DNA of 64,000 bases from UBA4615 sp964399635 (GCA_964399635.1 CAYNRU010000001.1:30792-94791); one strand, 5' to 3'; counted from the first letter of the stretch, positions 1 through 10,148 are shown. Translations and numbers: made by a program. Notes: generated by a model from the sequence alone, not told the origin.

Positions 1-1206
1 CTTCTGCAGCACCGTGATGTCGGCGAGCGGGTCGCCCTCGACGAGCAGCACGTCGGCCGCGCGCCCGGCGGCCAGCACGCCGATGCTGTCCTGCGCGTTC
101 GGCAGCAGGCGGGCCGCCGACGAGGTGGCCGACTTGATCGCCTCCATCGGCGTGAGTCCGAGGTGCTCGACGAAGATCTGCATCTCCCGGGCGTGCCACT
201 CGCCGAACGGCACCAGCGACCAGCCCGACTCCGAGCCCGCCACCAGCCTCACGCCAGCCTTGTGCGCGCGCGCGAGGTTCTCACCGGCGGCGTCGTATTC
301 CCGCCGGAACGCATCGACCGCCGAGGCACCCGCGCCCGGCTGCGCCGAGGCGATGATGTTCGCGAGCAACGTCAGGGTCGGGACGATCGTGATGTCGTGC
401 TTCAGGCACAGCTCGATGCCCTCGTCGTCGATGAACGACGCGTGCATGATCCAGTCGAAGCGCGCCCTGGCCGCGAGCAGTGCCGACTCCCTGGACCGGG
501 CGTGGATGGTGCATCGGCGCTGCAGGCGATGGGTCTCGTCGGCGATCAGGCGCAGCTCCTCGCCGGTAAAGGCCGCCCCCTCGATGGGGGCGTTCGAGAT
601 CGCGGAGTCGCTCGACCCGGACACCTTGATGCAGTCCACGCCCTCCCGGACCTGCAGACGGATGGTGTCGATGATCTGGTCACGGCTGGAGACGAGCACG
701 CCCGCCTGGCCCGGCGGCCACTGCATCCAGGTCGGGAAGGACGCCTCGAGGCCCTGGTGGGTCGTCAGCTGCTTGCCGCATACCGCCAGTCGGGGCCCCT
801 CGAACAGGCCGGCCTCGATCGCGTCGCGCACCGAGGTCGCGATGTTGAAGGTGGTCGCGGCGTCGAACGCGCTGGTCACGCCGGCGCGAAGCACCTTCCG
901 GGCGAACCACATCGCCTTGATGCTCCGGTACTCGACCGGGGTGTACAGCGCGTTCTCCTCCTCGGAGCGCGCCTCCCCGAACGAGATGTGGATGTGCCCG
1001 TCGATCAGGCCCGGCATCACCGTGTGACCGGGGCCGCCCAGCCGGGTCGCCGCCGGGTCGGCGAGGCTGTCTGGCAGGGCGTGCCGCGGCCCGGCCCAGA
1101 CGATGGTCGAGCCTCGGGTCACCACGACCGCGTCCGGCACCGGACCGGCGCTCGAGCCATCGATCAGCTGACCGTGAAAATGCGTGAGGGTTTGCGCGTC
1201 GTTCAT
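1..1206 (-). CDS. amidohydrolase family protein (3' end beyond window)
   Basis: Metal-dependent amidohydrolase, probably cytoplasmic, hydrolysing an amide or cyclic substrate of the neighbouring aromatic pathway; the substrate is unknown. Translating from the ATG at 1206 gives MNDAQTLTHF and 402 codons open to the left edge. Visible family features are the first metal-ligand pair HIH (residues 71-73) after MPGLIDG, a likely carboxylated lysine in DCIKVSGSS, single histidines in TIHAR and IMHAS, and the C-terminal RAADVLLVEGDPL strand. Where most relatives have GTD-S/A-G this protein reads GSESGW, placing Glu at the usual catalytic Asp. An in-frame ATG at 1227 is an alternative start. It lies about 25 bases after the Rieske beta-subunit gene and is probably the distal gene of the GntR-headed operon. 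Family confident, function inferred. Confidence 0.85.
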   Translation of the reverse strand, partial: MNDAQTLTHFHGQLIDGSSAGPVPDAVVVTRGSTIVWAGPRHALPDSLADPAATRLGGPGHTVMPGLIDGHIHISFGEARSEEENALYTPVEYRSIKAMWFARKVLRAGVTSAFDAATTFNIATSVRDAIEAGLFEGPRLAVCGKQLTTHQGLEASFPTWMQWPPGQAGVLVSSRDQIIDTIRLQVREGVDCIKVSGSSDSAISNAPIEGAAFTGEELRLIADETHRLQRRCTIHARSRESALLAARARFDWIMHASFIDDEGIELCLKHDITIVPTLTLLANIIASAQPGAGASAVDAFRREYDAAGENLARAHKAGVRLVAGSESGWSLVPFGEWHAREMQIFVEHLGLTPMEAIKSATSSAARLLPNAQDSIGVLAAGRAADVLLVEGDPLADITVLQK

Positions 1207-1231
1207 GGGGTCGGCCTGCCTGGCCATCCTT

Positions 1232-1708
1232 CTAGATCGGGGTCGACAACAGGTTCGGGATCGAAAAGGTATCGACCCGCACGGTCTTGATCCTGAATCG
1301 CAGGCGCCCGCCGTCTCCGACCACGACCGTGTCGTCGTAGCAGCCGACGCTGAACAGGCTGCTCTGCCCCGCCATCGTCGTCTGGTAGACCGAGAAGCTC
1401 GTCGACGTCCTGGCCTGGCCGGGCGACGCGTCGAGGGTCTGGACCGGACTCAGCACGTGCCGGCTGTAGTGCGGGTTGAAGATGTTCGCGTTGCGCAGCG
1501 AGACGATCCGGTCGCGAAGCATGTCGAGGTTGCCGCAGCGCAACAGCGGCATCGGCAGCCCGAGCGAGACGTTCTCCCGCGACACGATGCTGTAGACGCA
1601 GTCCTCGACGAAGAGCGCCGGCAGGTCCTCCAGTCGGTCCTCGTCGATCGCCTGCGCGTAGGCCAGCTGGAGCTGCTGGACGCGGAACCACAGCTCGAGG
1701 TCCGTCAC
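1232..1708 (-). CDS. aromatic-ring-hydroxylating dioxygenase, beta (small) subunit, copy 1
   Basis: Small, SnoaL-like structural subunit of a Rieske non-haem iron oxygenase; it assembles with the alpha subunit (alpha3-beta3 in related enzymes) and carries no redox centre. The 158-residue product starts at GTG 1708 (VTDLELW), and the stop of the upstream alpha gene overlaps this start as GTGA. Family features are the N-terminal helix followed by LFVEDCVYSIV, SRENV, and the central NPHYSRHVLS strand, also seen as NVHYSRHILS in the second beta subunit of this cluster. Both beta subunits are 158 residues long, supporting duplication of the whole alpha/beta pair. Translational coupling to the alpha gene is likely. 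Confidence 0.9.
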   Translation of the reverse strand: MTDLELWFRVQQLQLAYAQAIDEDRLEDLPALFVEDCVYSIVSRENVSLGLPMPLLRCGNLDMLRDRIVSLRNANIFNPHYSRHVLSPVQTLDASPGQARTSTSFSVYQTTMAGQSSLFSVGCYDDTVVVGDGGRLRFRIKTVRVDTFSIPNLLSTPI

Positions 1709-2967
1709 GATGCGTCCACCGGGCGGTCGAACCCCATGACCTCGTGGTAGTAGGACCAGAAGCCGCGGATGGGCACCTCGGTCACCAGCGTGTCCGAGTC
1801 CAGGATCCGGCCCTTGCCGCCGATCTCGACGATGGCGAACGCGTCGGGCTGGGTGGAGATGGCGCGGTGCACGATCTCGACCGCCTCGCCGTCCTCCATC
1901 GACACGTAGCCGCCGGGACCGACGAGGTTGCCCTGCAGCAGCCGGTGCTCGAGCATCTCCGGCGAGTCGTCGGCGTAGCCGAAGTAGGTCCAGTAGAGCT
2001 CGAACTCGCCCGCGCCGCGCGGTCGGATCTGCCGGGTGCACAGCGAGTTCATGATCTGCTGGAACACGACGTTCGGGAACAGCGACATCACCACGAGCGA
2101 GACGTCGTCCGGATACTCGGGCCGGTACTTCAGCACCGCGGTGTCGCGCAGCTGGAAGTCGGCCTGGTACACCTTCTGGGTCGATGCGTAGCCGCTTTCC
2201 TTGGCGGCCACGTCGTCCTTGCCGATCATGCTGTACGAGATGTTGTGGCGGCCCTTCGGATCCAGGCGCGCCCCGCCCTTCAGGCTGTTGCGGCTCAGCC
2301 CGAAGGTGGCGTGGAACATGTGCAGCAGGCCGCCGTGGTTGGGGTCGCGCGCGTTGTCGCAGTACAGCTTCCAGTTGCCGGCGATCCGTTGCCGCTGGTA
2401 GCCCAGCAGCCTGATCGGCTTGTGGAAGAGACGGTCCAGCTCGCCGAGCACGGCACTGCCGAGGAAGGTCTCCAGCGGTTCGGCCTCGTCGGAGAAGGTC
2501 CCGAAGATCACGCCCCTGTAGACCGCGACCCGCATGCGCTGCAGGCGGATCGCGCTGCGGTCGAAATCGGGCGGCAGGCCGCCCTTGCCGTTGATCCCCC
2601 GGCTGAACGGGATCGACAGCAGGCGTCCGTCGAGGTCGTAGCGCCACTGGTGATAGACGCAGGTGTGCGAGGGCGAGTTGCCGCGCTCGGTCCGGCACAG
2701 CAGCGTGCCACGGTGGGCGCAGCGGTTGAGCAGCGCCGAGATCTCGCCGGCCGCGTTGCGAGTCACGATCACCGGGAGGTCGCCGACTTCGACCACCTTG
2801 AAATCGTTGGGCGCGGGGAGTTCGACCTCGAGCGCCAGGTAGCTCCAGACGGGCCCGCGGAAGATCCGCTCGCGCTCGAGCGCGTAGACGTCGGGGTCGA
2901 CGTAGGCCTTGAAGGGTATCCGCGAGAAGTCCGCCCTGGGCCACGCTAGATCGATCTTCGTGTCCAT
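1705..2967 (-). CDS. aromatic-ring-hydroxylating dioxygenase, alpha (large) subunit, copy 1
   Basis: Catalytic subunit of a Rieske-type dioxygenase that inserts O2 into an aromatic ring using electrons from a separate reductase or ferredoxin, neither of which lies in this window. The 420 residues contain the Rieske [2Fe-2S] ligands C83-A-H85 and C103-V-Y-H106, then the mononuclear iron site D208-P-N-H211-GGLL-H216 (bridging Asp plus two His) and a C-terminal acidic SMEDGEA segment expected to carry the third iron ligand. Length and layout match anthranilate/benzoate-type large subunits (Rieske plus ring-hydroxylating catalytic domain). It is about half identical by eye to the second alpha subunit at 3453-4724. 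The substrate cannot be read from the sequence. Confidence 0.93.
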   Translation of the reverse strand: MDTKIDLAWPRADFSRIPFKAYVDPDVYALERERIFRGPVWSYLALEVELPAPNDFKVVEVGDLPVIVTRNAAGEISALLNRCAHRGTLLCRTERGNSPSHTCVYHQWRYDLDGRLLSIPFSRGINGKGGLPPDFDRSAIRLQRMRVAVYRGVIFGTFSDEAEPLETFLGSAVLGELDRLFHKPIRLLGYQRQRIAGNWKLYCDNARDPNHGGLLHMFHATFGLSRNSLKGGARLDPKGRHNISYSMIGKDDVAAKESGYASTQKVYQADFQLRDTAVLKYRPEYPDDVSLVVMSLFPNVVFQQIMNSLCTRQIRPRGAGEFELYWTYFGYADDSPEMLEHRLLQGNLVGPGGYVSMEDGEAVEIVHRAISTQPDAFAIVEIGGKGRILDSDTLVTEVPIRGFWSYYHEVMGFDRPVDAS

Positions 2968-2979
2968 GGGGCGGCCTCG

Positions 2980-3456
2980 TCAGATCGGGATCGCGAGCAG
3001 GGTGCGGATGCCATGCGTGTCGGCCACGACGGTCATGCGGGCGAGCTTCAGCCGCCCGTGCTCCCTGCGCATCGATGCCTGGTACCGGCCGACGCTGAAG
3101 ATCCGGGTCACGCCCTCCTGGTCGGTCTGGAAGGCCACGTAGTCGGCCTCGGACAGGATGTCGGGCCCGGCGTCGGGCAGCAGGGTGATGCTGGAGAGGA
3201 TGTGGCGGCTGTAGTGGACGTTGAAGAAGTTGGCTTCCTTCAGCGACACGATGCGATCGGCGAGCATCCGCCGATTGGTACAGTCGATCAGCGCGAGCGG
3301 CAGGCCCTGCTCGACGTTCTCGCGCGGCACGACCCGGTACTCGCATTCGTCGGCGAACAGCTCGAACCAGGCCTGCAGCGCGTTGTCGTCGAGGTGGCGC
3401 GCGTACTGCGCATAGAGCGCCTGTACCGCGGTGAGGTCGTCCAGGCTCCCGCTCAT
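2980..3456 (-). CDS. aromatic-ring-hydroxylating dioxygenase, beta (small) subunit, copy 2
   Basis: Second small subunit of the Rieske oxygenase cluster, 158 residues from ATG 3456 (MSGSLDDLTA). It shares with copy 1 the LFADECEYRVVPRENVEQGLP region and the NVHYSRHILS strand. Its start overlaps the stop of the upstream alpha gene as ATGA, so the pair is translationally coupled. The next alpha gene (copy 1) begins only about 12 bases downstream of its stop. Structural role only; no metal ligands are expected. Confidence 0.9.
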   Translation of the reverse strand: MSGSLDDLTAVQALYAQYARHLDDNALQAWFELFADECEYRVVPRENVEQGLPLALIDCTNRRMLADRIVSLKEANFFNVHYSRHILSSITLLPDAGPDILSEADYVAFQTDQEGVTRIFSVGRYQASMRREHGRLKLARMTVVADTHGIRTLLAIPI

Positions 3457-4724
3457 GGTGTCTCGCCCGCGACCGTGTCGTTGGGCCGCACGCCCATCAC
3501 CGACGCGTACTGGGTCCAGAACCCCCGCATCGGAATTTCGCTCACCAGGATGCTGCTGGTCTCGATGGGCTCCACGCCGCCCATCTCGACGACCGAGTGC
3601 CGGTCCTTTCCGCTCGCGAGCATCTTGTGGACGAGTTCGATCGCTTCGCCGTCCTCCATCGAGATGAGTCCGCCCGGGCCGGCCAGGTTGGATTGCGCCA
3701 GCCGGTGGGCCGTCATGTCGGCGTCGTCGTCGGCGTACCCGTAGAAGGTCCAGAAGAGCTCGAACTCGCCGACGCCCTTGGGGCGGATCTGCCTGACGGC
3801 GAGGGAATTCCCGATCTGGTGGAACACGGCGTTGGGGAAGACCGCCATGATCGACAGGCCGACGCCGTCGCCGAACTCGTCCCGGTAAGCCAGGATCTCC
3901 GGCGCCTGCAGGCGGAACCCCTCCTGGTAGGTGCCCACGTCCTTGTGGGCGGTCGCGGCGTCCTCCTTGTCGGTGCCGCGCACGCTGAACGAGATGTTGT
4001 GGCCCTTGCCGGCGCTGATCCGGGTGCCGCCCTCGTGGGTGTTGCGGTAGATCCCGAAGGTCACCTGGAAGAGGTGAAGCAGCCCGCCGTGGTACGGATC
4101 CCGGGTGTTGTCCGCGTACAGCTTCCAGTTGCCCTGCACGCGCTGGCGCTCGTAGCCGAGGATGCGCAGCGGACGGGACATCAGGCGGTCGAGGTGCGTG
4201 CAGATCGGCGTGTCGAGGTAGTCCCGCAACGGCCCCGCCGCGTGGTCGAAGCTCCCGAAGACGACCCCCTTGTAGCACTCGACCCTGAGCGTGCGCAGGC
4301 CGTGGTCGGCTTTCCGGAAGGTGTTCGGCACGCCGCCGCGTCCGGCCACGCCCCGCATGAACGGCACGCCGATCAGCTGCCCCGAATGGTCGTACGACCA
4401 CTGGTGGTAGATGCAGACATGGTCGGTGGCGTTGCCGTGGTGCTTGCGGCAGACCGCGGCGCCGCGATGCGCGCACCGGTTGACGAAGGCGTGCACGACG
4501 CCGGTCTTGTCGCGGTTGACGACGACCTCGGTGTCGCCGACGAAGACGACCCGGTAGTCGCCCGGCTCGGGGATCTCCGCCTCGAGCGCGAGATAGGCCC
4601 ACACCGGGCCGCGGAAGAGTTTCTCCTGCTCCTGCTCGTAGACGTCCGGATCGGAGTAGATCCCGTAGGGAATCCGGGTGAAGTCGGCGCGTGGCCAGGC
4701 GTACTGGTTGACGGGTTCGTCCAT
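3453..4724 (-). CDS. aromatic-ring-hydroxylating dioxygenase, alpha (large) subunit, copy 2
   Basis: Second Rieske oxygenase large subunit. I prefer the ATG at 4724 (MDEPVNQ, 423 residues) over the in-frame ATG at 4733, because the GGAG ribosome site lies only 2 bases before the latter. Rieske ligands are visible in RCAHRG and CIYHQW. The iron site follows as D-P-Y-H-GGLL-H, and a late SMEDGEA acidic motif is present. The C-terminal RGFW-x-xY-x-x-x-MG pattern is shared with copy 1 and is, as I recall, typical of anthranilate-dioxygenase-like large subunits. Two full alpha/beta pairs in tandem suggest either two related substrates or sequential hydroxylations. It lies downstream of the alpha/beta hydrolase in the same minus-strand operon. 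Confidence 0.93.
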   Translation of the reverse strand: MDEPVNQYAWPRADFTRIPYGIYSDPDVYEQEQEKLFRGPVWAYLALEAEIPEPGDYRVVFVGDTEVVVNRDKTGVVHAFVNRCAHRGAAVCRKHHGNATDHVCIYHQWSYDHSGQLIGVPFMRGVAGRGGVPNTFRKADHGLRTLRVECYKGVVFGSFDHAAGPLRDYLDTPICTHLDRLMSRPLRILGYERQRVQGNWKLYADNTRDPYHGGLLHLFQVTFGIYRNTHEGGTRISAGKGHNISFSVRGTDKEDAATAHKDVGTYQEGFRLQAPEILAYRDEFGDGVGLSIMAVFPNAVFHQIGNSLAVRQIRPKGVGEFELFWTFYGYADDDADMTAHRLAQSNLAGPGGLISMEDGEAIELVHKMLASGKDRHSVVEMGGVEPIETSSILVSEIPMRGFWTQYASVMGVRPNDTVAGETP

Positions 4725-4790
4725 GGGTCTCATCTCTCCGGATGCCGTACGGGGCGGCGACGGTCGGTCGGCACGACGCGCGCTCCCATG

Positions 4791-5627
4791 TCAGGTCGGC
4801 CCGAAGGCGCGCGCGGCGAAGTCGGCGAGCAGCGGGTTGAACGCGTCGGCCCGCTCCCAGTACGGCGCATGGCCGGCGCCCTCGATCAGCGTCGGGGCGG
4901 GCAGGCCCAGGAGGCGGTGTGCGTCGTGCGCGATCTTCACCGGCACCGCCTCGTCGAGCGCACCCCACACGATGGAGACGGGCAGGCGCATCGACAGCGC
5001 CTTCAGGCGGTCCCCGATCACGTCGCTCTGCGGCTGGTTCACCAGGCATTCGCCGAGTCGCTCGAACGACACCTTCGCGCCGGCGGAATTGTTGATCATG
5101 AACTCCTCGCGCTCGAAGCCGGGGGTGATCCCGTCGTGGATCTTCATCACGAACGCGAGCTTGCGCCGGATCGCCTCGAGCGAGGTCTCGGCCACCGAGG
5201 CCCGGATCGCGGCGGCCACGGCGGGGTCGAGCGGAAACAGGCCGAGGGTGCCGATCAGCATCAGGCCGCGGACGTCGATGCCGCCGTTCAGGGCGACCTG
5301 GCCCAGCACGTGGCCTCCCAGCGACGTGCCGACCAGGACGGTCTCGCCCAGGCCCAGCTCCTTCGCCACCGCGGTGACGTAGTCGGCCATCGCGTGCACG
5401 TCGGCCGGCAGCCCCGGGCCCTTGTCGGCGAGGCCGTGGCCGGGCAGGTCGATCGCGACGCAGCGCCATCCCCGGTCGGCCATCGGGCCGAGGTTGCGAC
5501 GCCAGCGGTCCGCCCGCGCGCCGAGGCCGTGCACGAACAGCAGGCTGCGCTCGCCCGCTCCGGCTTCGAGGACCCGCGTGCGGATACCCTGGGCGACCAG
5601 CGGGTAGTTGACGATCTCGAACGACAT
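4791..5627 (-). CDS. alpha/beta-fold hydrolase (meta-cleavage-product-hydrolase type)
   Basis: 278-residue serine hydrolase of the alpha/beta fold. It shows the oxyanion-region HGLGAR motif, nucleophile elbow G-T-S-L-G-G near residue 98, the acid in WGALDEAVPV and the catalytic histidine in GAGHAPYWE, in the correct order and spacing. The size, lid region and association with ring-hydroxylating oxygenases make a C-C or ester hydrolase acting on a ring-cleavage product likely. No ring-cleavage dioxygenase is present in the window, so the substrate remains open. It lies between the RidA-type gene and the Rieske genes, all on the minus strand. Confidence 0.85.
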   Translation of the reverse strand: MSFEIVNYPLVAQGIRTRVLEAGAGERSLLFVHGLGARADRWRRNLGPMADRGWRCVAIDLPGHGLADKGPGLPADVHAMADYVTAVAKELGLGETVLVGTSLGGHVLGQVALNGGIDVRGLMLIGTLGLFPLDPAVAAAIRASVAETSLEAIRRKLAFVMKIHDGITPGFEREEFMINNSAGAKVSFERLGECLVNQPQSDVIGDRLKALSMRLPVSIVWGALDEAVPVKIAHDAHRLLGLPAPTLIEGAGHAPYWERADAFNPLLADFAARAFGPT

Positions 5628-5691
5628 GTGGCGGTGCTCCTGTTCGTGCGGGCGGCGGCGGGTGCGTCGGGGACGTGCGCCGCCCTGCGGG

Positions 5692-6084
5692 TCAGCCCGG
5701 GATGCCCACGACCGCCTCGATCTCGACCTTCATGCCGGGGATCGCCAGTCGGCTGACCTCGAACAGCGTGCTGGCGGGTCGGGCCGAGCCGAAGTACTTC
5801 TGACGGACCGGATTGATCTTGTGACGGTCCTCGATGTCCGTCAGGAGCACGGTGACCTTCAGGATGTCCTTGAAGCCCGCGCCGGCGGCCTCGAGGATCT
5901 GCGCCATCGCCTGGAAGATCGCCTCGGTCTGCGCTGCGGGGTCGTCGCCGCCGATCACCTTCAGCTTCTCGTCCAGGGGCGCGATGCCCGAGATGAACAG
6001 CAGGTTGCCGAAGCGCACCGCGTCGCAGTAATGGCTGATCGGCGGGTTCAGGCCGGGAATCGAGAACTCCTGTCGTTGCGTCAT
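5692..6084 (-). CDS. RidA/YjgF/YER057c/UK114 family protein
   Basis: 130-residue RidA-superfamily protein. RidA enzymes deaminate reactive enamine/imine intermediates, and relatives in aromatic pathways (for example 2-aminomuconate deaminase types) work on ring-cleavage products. The active-site arginine in ARPASTLFEV and the late glutamate in VEIEAVVG are present, as are the GIAPLD strand and the IFQAMAQILEAAG helix. The ATG at 6084 overlaps the GntR stop as ATGA. Presence in an aromatic operon points to deamination of a nitrogen-containing intermediate and would fit an anthranilate-like or aminoaromatic substrate; this is inference. Confidence 0.88.
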   Translation of the reverse strand: MTQRQEFSIPGLNPPISHYCDAVRFGNLLFISGIAPLDEKLKVIGGDDPAAQTEAIFQAMAQILEAAGAGFKDILKVTVLLTDIEDRHKINPVRQKYFGSARPASTLFEVSRLAIPGMKVEIEAVVGIPG

Positions 6085-6833
6085 CGTGTGCTCCTCGTGT
6101 CTGTGTTGTTGGTATTGGGGTTTGGCTCGGGGGAGCCGACCTGCCGCGCCTCGAGGAAGGCGAGCACGCCGGTCGCCACGCACTCGATGTGCTCGCGTAC
6201 CGCCCGGGCGGCACGGTCCGGGTCGCGGCTCGCGATCGCGGTGAGCAGGCTCTGGTGCTCGTAGCCGGGCATCTCGGTGTGGTGGTAGATGTCGATGTAC
6301 AGGCGCAGGTAGGGGTGGATCGCCTCGCGCATGCGCCGGATCTCGGCCGACAGCCGGGGCATCCGCGCGAACTGGTAGATCCGGTCGTGGAAGGCCTCGT
6401 GCCGGACGATCCACTGCTTGGGGTCGCCGCGGACGCGCTCCATGCGCCTGAGCAGCAGCTCGAACTCGTCGAGTGCGTCCTCGTGCAGGCGCTGGGCGGC
6501 CTCGGATGCGGCGAGCATCTCGAGCGAGATGCGGATCTTGAACAACTCGCGGACGTCGTCGACCGTCAGGGTCGTCACGACCACGCCCCGGTTGGGGGAG
6601 ATCGTCACCAGGCCTTCGACGTCCAGCCTGTGGAAGGCCTCGCGCACCGGCGTGCGGCTGACCCCCAGCAGGGCGCCGATCTCGACCGGGTTGAACCGCA
6701 TGCCGCCCGCGAACTCGCCCGAGAGGATCTTGGTCTTCAGGTGCTCATAGACCTCGTCCTGGGCGGTGAGGTGGCGAGTGGCCGCGGGTGTGTCGAGCGA
6801 CGCCCCGCCGAGTGCGGACCCGGGGAGCGTCAC
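6081..6833 (-). CDS. GntR family transcriptional regulator (FadR/FCD subfamily)
   Basis: 250-residue regulator starting at GTG 6833. The N-terminal winged helix reads EHLKTKILSGEF then LLGVSRTPVREAFHRL (GntR recognition helix). The C-terminal all-helical FCD domain carries the likely metal/ligand residues in HEAFHDRIY, PGYEHQSLL and VREHIE. It is the first gene of the minus-strand operon continuing through RidA, hydrolase and the two Rieske pairs, and probably represses it until the pathway substrate or an intermediate binds. A perfect palindrome GTGTATACAC at 6898-6907, about 65 bases before its start, is a good candidate operator. Confidence 0.92.
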   Translation of the reverse strand: MTLPGSALGGASLDTPAATRHLTAQDEVYEHLKTKILSGEFAGGMRFNPVEIGALLGVSRTPVREAFHRLDVEGLVTISPNRGVVVTTLTVDDVRELFKIRISLEMLAASEAAQRLHEDALDEFELLLRRMERVRGDPKQWIVRHEAFHDRIYQFARMPRLSAEIRRMREAIHPYLRLYIDIYHHTEMPGYEHQSLLTAIASRDPDRAARAVREHIECVATGVLAFLEARQVGSPEPNPNTNNTDTRSTR

Positions 6834-6897
6834 CGCTGCGATGCCGGGCTGGGTGAGCGTTGAGGGCGCATCGTATGCCGTGGGGCCGAGGGGATAA

Positions 6898-6907
6898 GTG
6901 TATACAC
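6898..6907. promoter_or_regulatory. candidate GntR operator upstream of the Rieske operon
   Basis: Perfect 10-base palindrome GTGTATACAC, upstream of the GntR gene and close to a -10-like TAGAAT on the minus strand (in GGTTAGAATATCC, just upstream of the palindrome). Short palindromes with a TATAC core are used by several FCD-type GntR regulators. Function is inferred from position and symmetry. Confidence 0.5.
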
Positions 6908-7036
6908 GGATATTCTAACCAGTCGGCGTGTCGCCGTCGACCCCGCGCAGAAGCCGGGAACGTCCGGCGTCGAGGTTGGCGCGGGGCCGCGTTTAGAGGC
7001 TTTGCTCCAGAACCCCCTGCACCCGTTCCCCTCCGA

Positions 7037-7080
7037 TTGACAAAGGACGCTCCGTCCGAAATAGTACGATCGTTCGTTCT
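7037..7080 (+). promoter_or_regulatory. promoter of the TetR/fatty-acid operon with overlapping TetR operator
   Basis: A perfect -35 hexamer TTGACA at 7037-7042 is followed after 17-18 bases by AATAGT/ATAGTA. The palindromic stretch GTACGATCGTTCGTTC (about 7064-7079) overlaps the -10 and contains the 8-base palindrome ACGATCGT plus an extra TCGT arm, a typical TetR-type operator layout. The TetR gene begins about 20 bases further on, so autorepression is expected. Confidence 0.6.
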
Positions 7081-7098
7081 TTTTGAGTGACCTGTCCC

Positions 7099-7740
7099 AT
7101 GCGCAAAGGTGAGCAGACCCGCTCCGCGATCGTGGCCGCAGCCTGCGAGCTGGCCGCGCGCGACGGGCTGGAGGGCCTGACCATCGGCGCGCTCGCCGAG
7201 CGGATGCAGATGTCCAAGAGCGGCGTGTTCGCGCACTTCGGATCCCGCGAGGACCTGCAGATCGCGGTCCTCAAGGCCTACGAGCGGCGCTTCGTGGAAG
7301 ACGTGCTGGTGCCGGGCCTCGAGGCGCCGCGCGGGCTGCGCCGGCTGCGGGCGATCTTCGGGCACTGGCTCGAGCACACCGCGGTCGAGGCGGCCAGCGC
7401 CTGCATCTGGATCTCGGGCGCCACCGAGTACGACGACCGGCCGGGCCCGGTCCGCGACGAGCTGGTCGGCATGGTCCGCTCGTGGCAGCGCGAGCTGGTG
7501 CGCGCGATACAGCAGGCGATCGAGACCGGCGAGCTGCGCGCCGACACCGACCCGAGCGACCTCGTCTTCGACCTCTATGGCGTGATCCTGGTGCTGCACC
7601 ACGACGCCCGCCTGCTCGACAGCCCGGATGCGCTGACGCGCGCGCGTCGGGCCTTCGAGCGGCTCGTCTCGACCTATCTGGCGCCCGCGGGCGCCAGGCC
7701 GGCCCGGACATCGACGCGCGCCGCGCTTCCGACGTCCTGA
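7099..7740 (+). CDS. TetR/AcrR family transcriptional regulator
   Basis: 213-residue regulator (ATG 7099; GTG 7087 is an in-frame alternative). The N-terminal HTH reads TRSAIVAAACELAARDGLEG, then IGALAERMQMSKSGVFAHFGSREDL, which is the TetR recognition helix region. The rest is a helical ligand-binding domain. It heads a plus-strand operon of beta-oxidation enzymes starting 61 bases downstream, so acyl-CoA is a plausible inducer. A TetR-like palindrome overlaps its own promoter. Confidence 0.92.
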   Translation: MRKGEQTRSAIVAAACELAARDGLEGLTIGALAERMQMSKSGVFAHFGSREDLQIAVLKAYERRFVEDVLVPGLEAPRGLRRLRAIFGHWLEHTAVEAASACIWISGATEYDDRPGPVRDELVGMVRSWQRELVRAIQQAIETGELRADTDPSDLVFDLYGVILVLHHDARLLDSPDALTRARRAFERLVSTYLAPAGARPARTSTRAALPTS

Positions 7741-7801
7741 GCCGGCCCGCAACGACCTTTCTACCCATTCCCTCAGACCCGACCATCCCAGGAGCAGACA
7801 G

Positions 7802-9598
<1,797 letters not shown>

Positions 9599-9651
9599 TG
9601 CCCCGCGCGAGCATCACCTTAACGACCATGTCCCACACCAGGAGACCCACG

Positions 9652-10104
9652 ATGCGCACCCTCCTTCGCAGCGCCGCGTTCGGCGCGATGCTCGCCGGCC
9701 TGCTGGCTCCCGCCGGCCAGGCGCTCGCCCAGACCGCCTCGCCGGTCGGCCTGTGGCGGAGCATCGACGACGAGACCAAGAGCCCCAAGGCCCTGATCCG
9801 CATCGCGGACCAGGGCGGCACGCTGGTCGGGCGCATCGAGAAGATCCTGACCGACAAGACCGAGGCCGTCTGCGAGAAGTGTACCGACGAGCGCAAGGAC
9901 AAGCCCGTGCAGGGCATGACCATCCTCACCGGCCTGAAGAAGGACGGCGACGAATGGTCGGGCGGCGAGATCCTCGATCCCAACAACGGCAAGGTCTACA
10001 AGGCCCGCGTGAAGCTCGCCGACGGCGGGCGCAGGCTCGACGTGCGCGGCTTCGTCGGCGTCGCGTTGCTCGGCCGCACGCAGACCTGGGTGCGCGAGCC
10101 CTGA
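9652..10104 (+). CDS. exported DUF2147 domain protein
   Basis: 150-residue protein of the DUF2147 family (lipocalin-like beta barrel, function unknown). The start ATG 9652 (MRTLLRS) is preceded by AGGAG at 6-8 bases and begins a good Sec signal peptide ending ALAQ/TASPVG. Mature features typical of the family are PVGLWRSIDDETK, ALIRI, LVGRIEKIL, an EKC-x-DERKDKPVQGMTIL loop and a terminal RTQTWVR strand. Genes of this family are, from general knowledge, often embedded in betaproteobacterial beta-oxidation operons as here; the reason is not known. Confidence 0.88.
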   Translation: MRTLLRSAAFGAMLAGLLAPAGQALAQTASPVGLWRSIDDETKSPKALIRIADQGGTLVGRIEKILTDKTEAVCEKCTDERKDKPVQGMTILTGLKKDGDEWSGGEILDPNNGKVYKARVKLADGGRRLDVRGFVGVALLGRTQTWVREP

Positions 10105-10148
10105 ACGGCGCCGCCCGCGCTGCCCCCCAAGACAATCCTGGAGAACCC

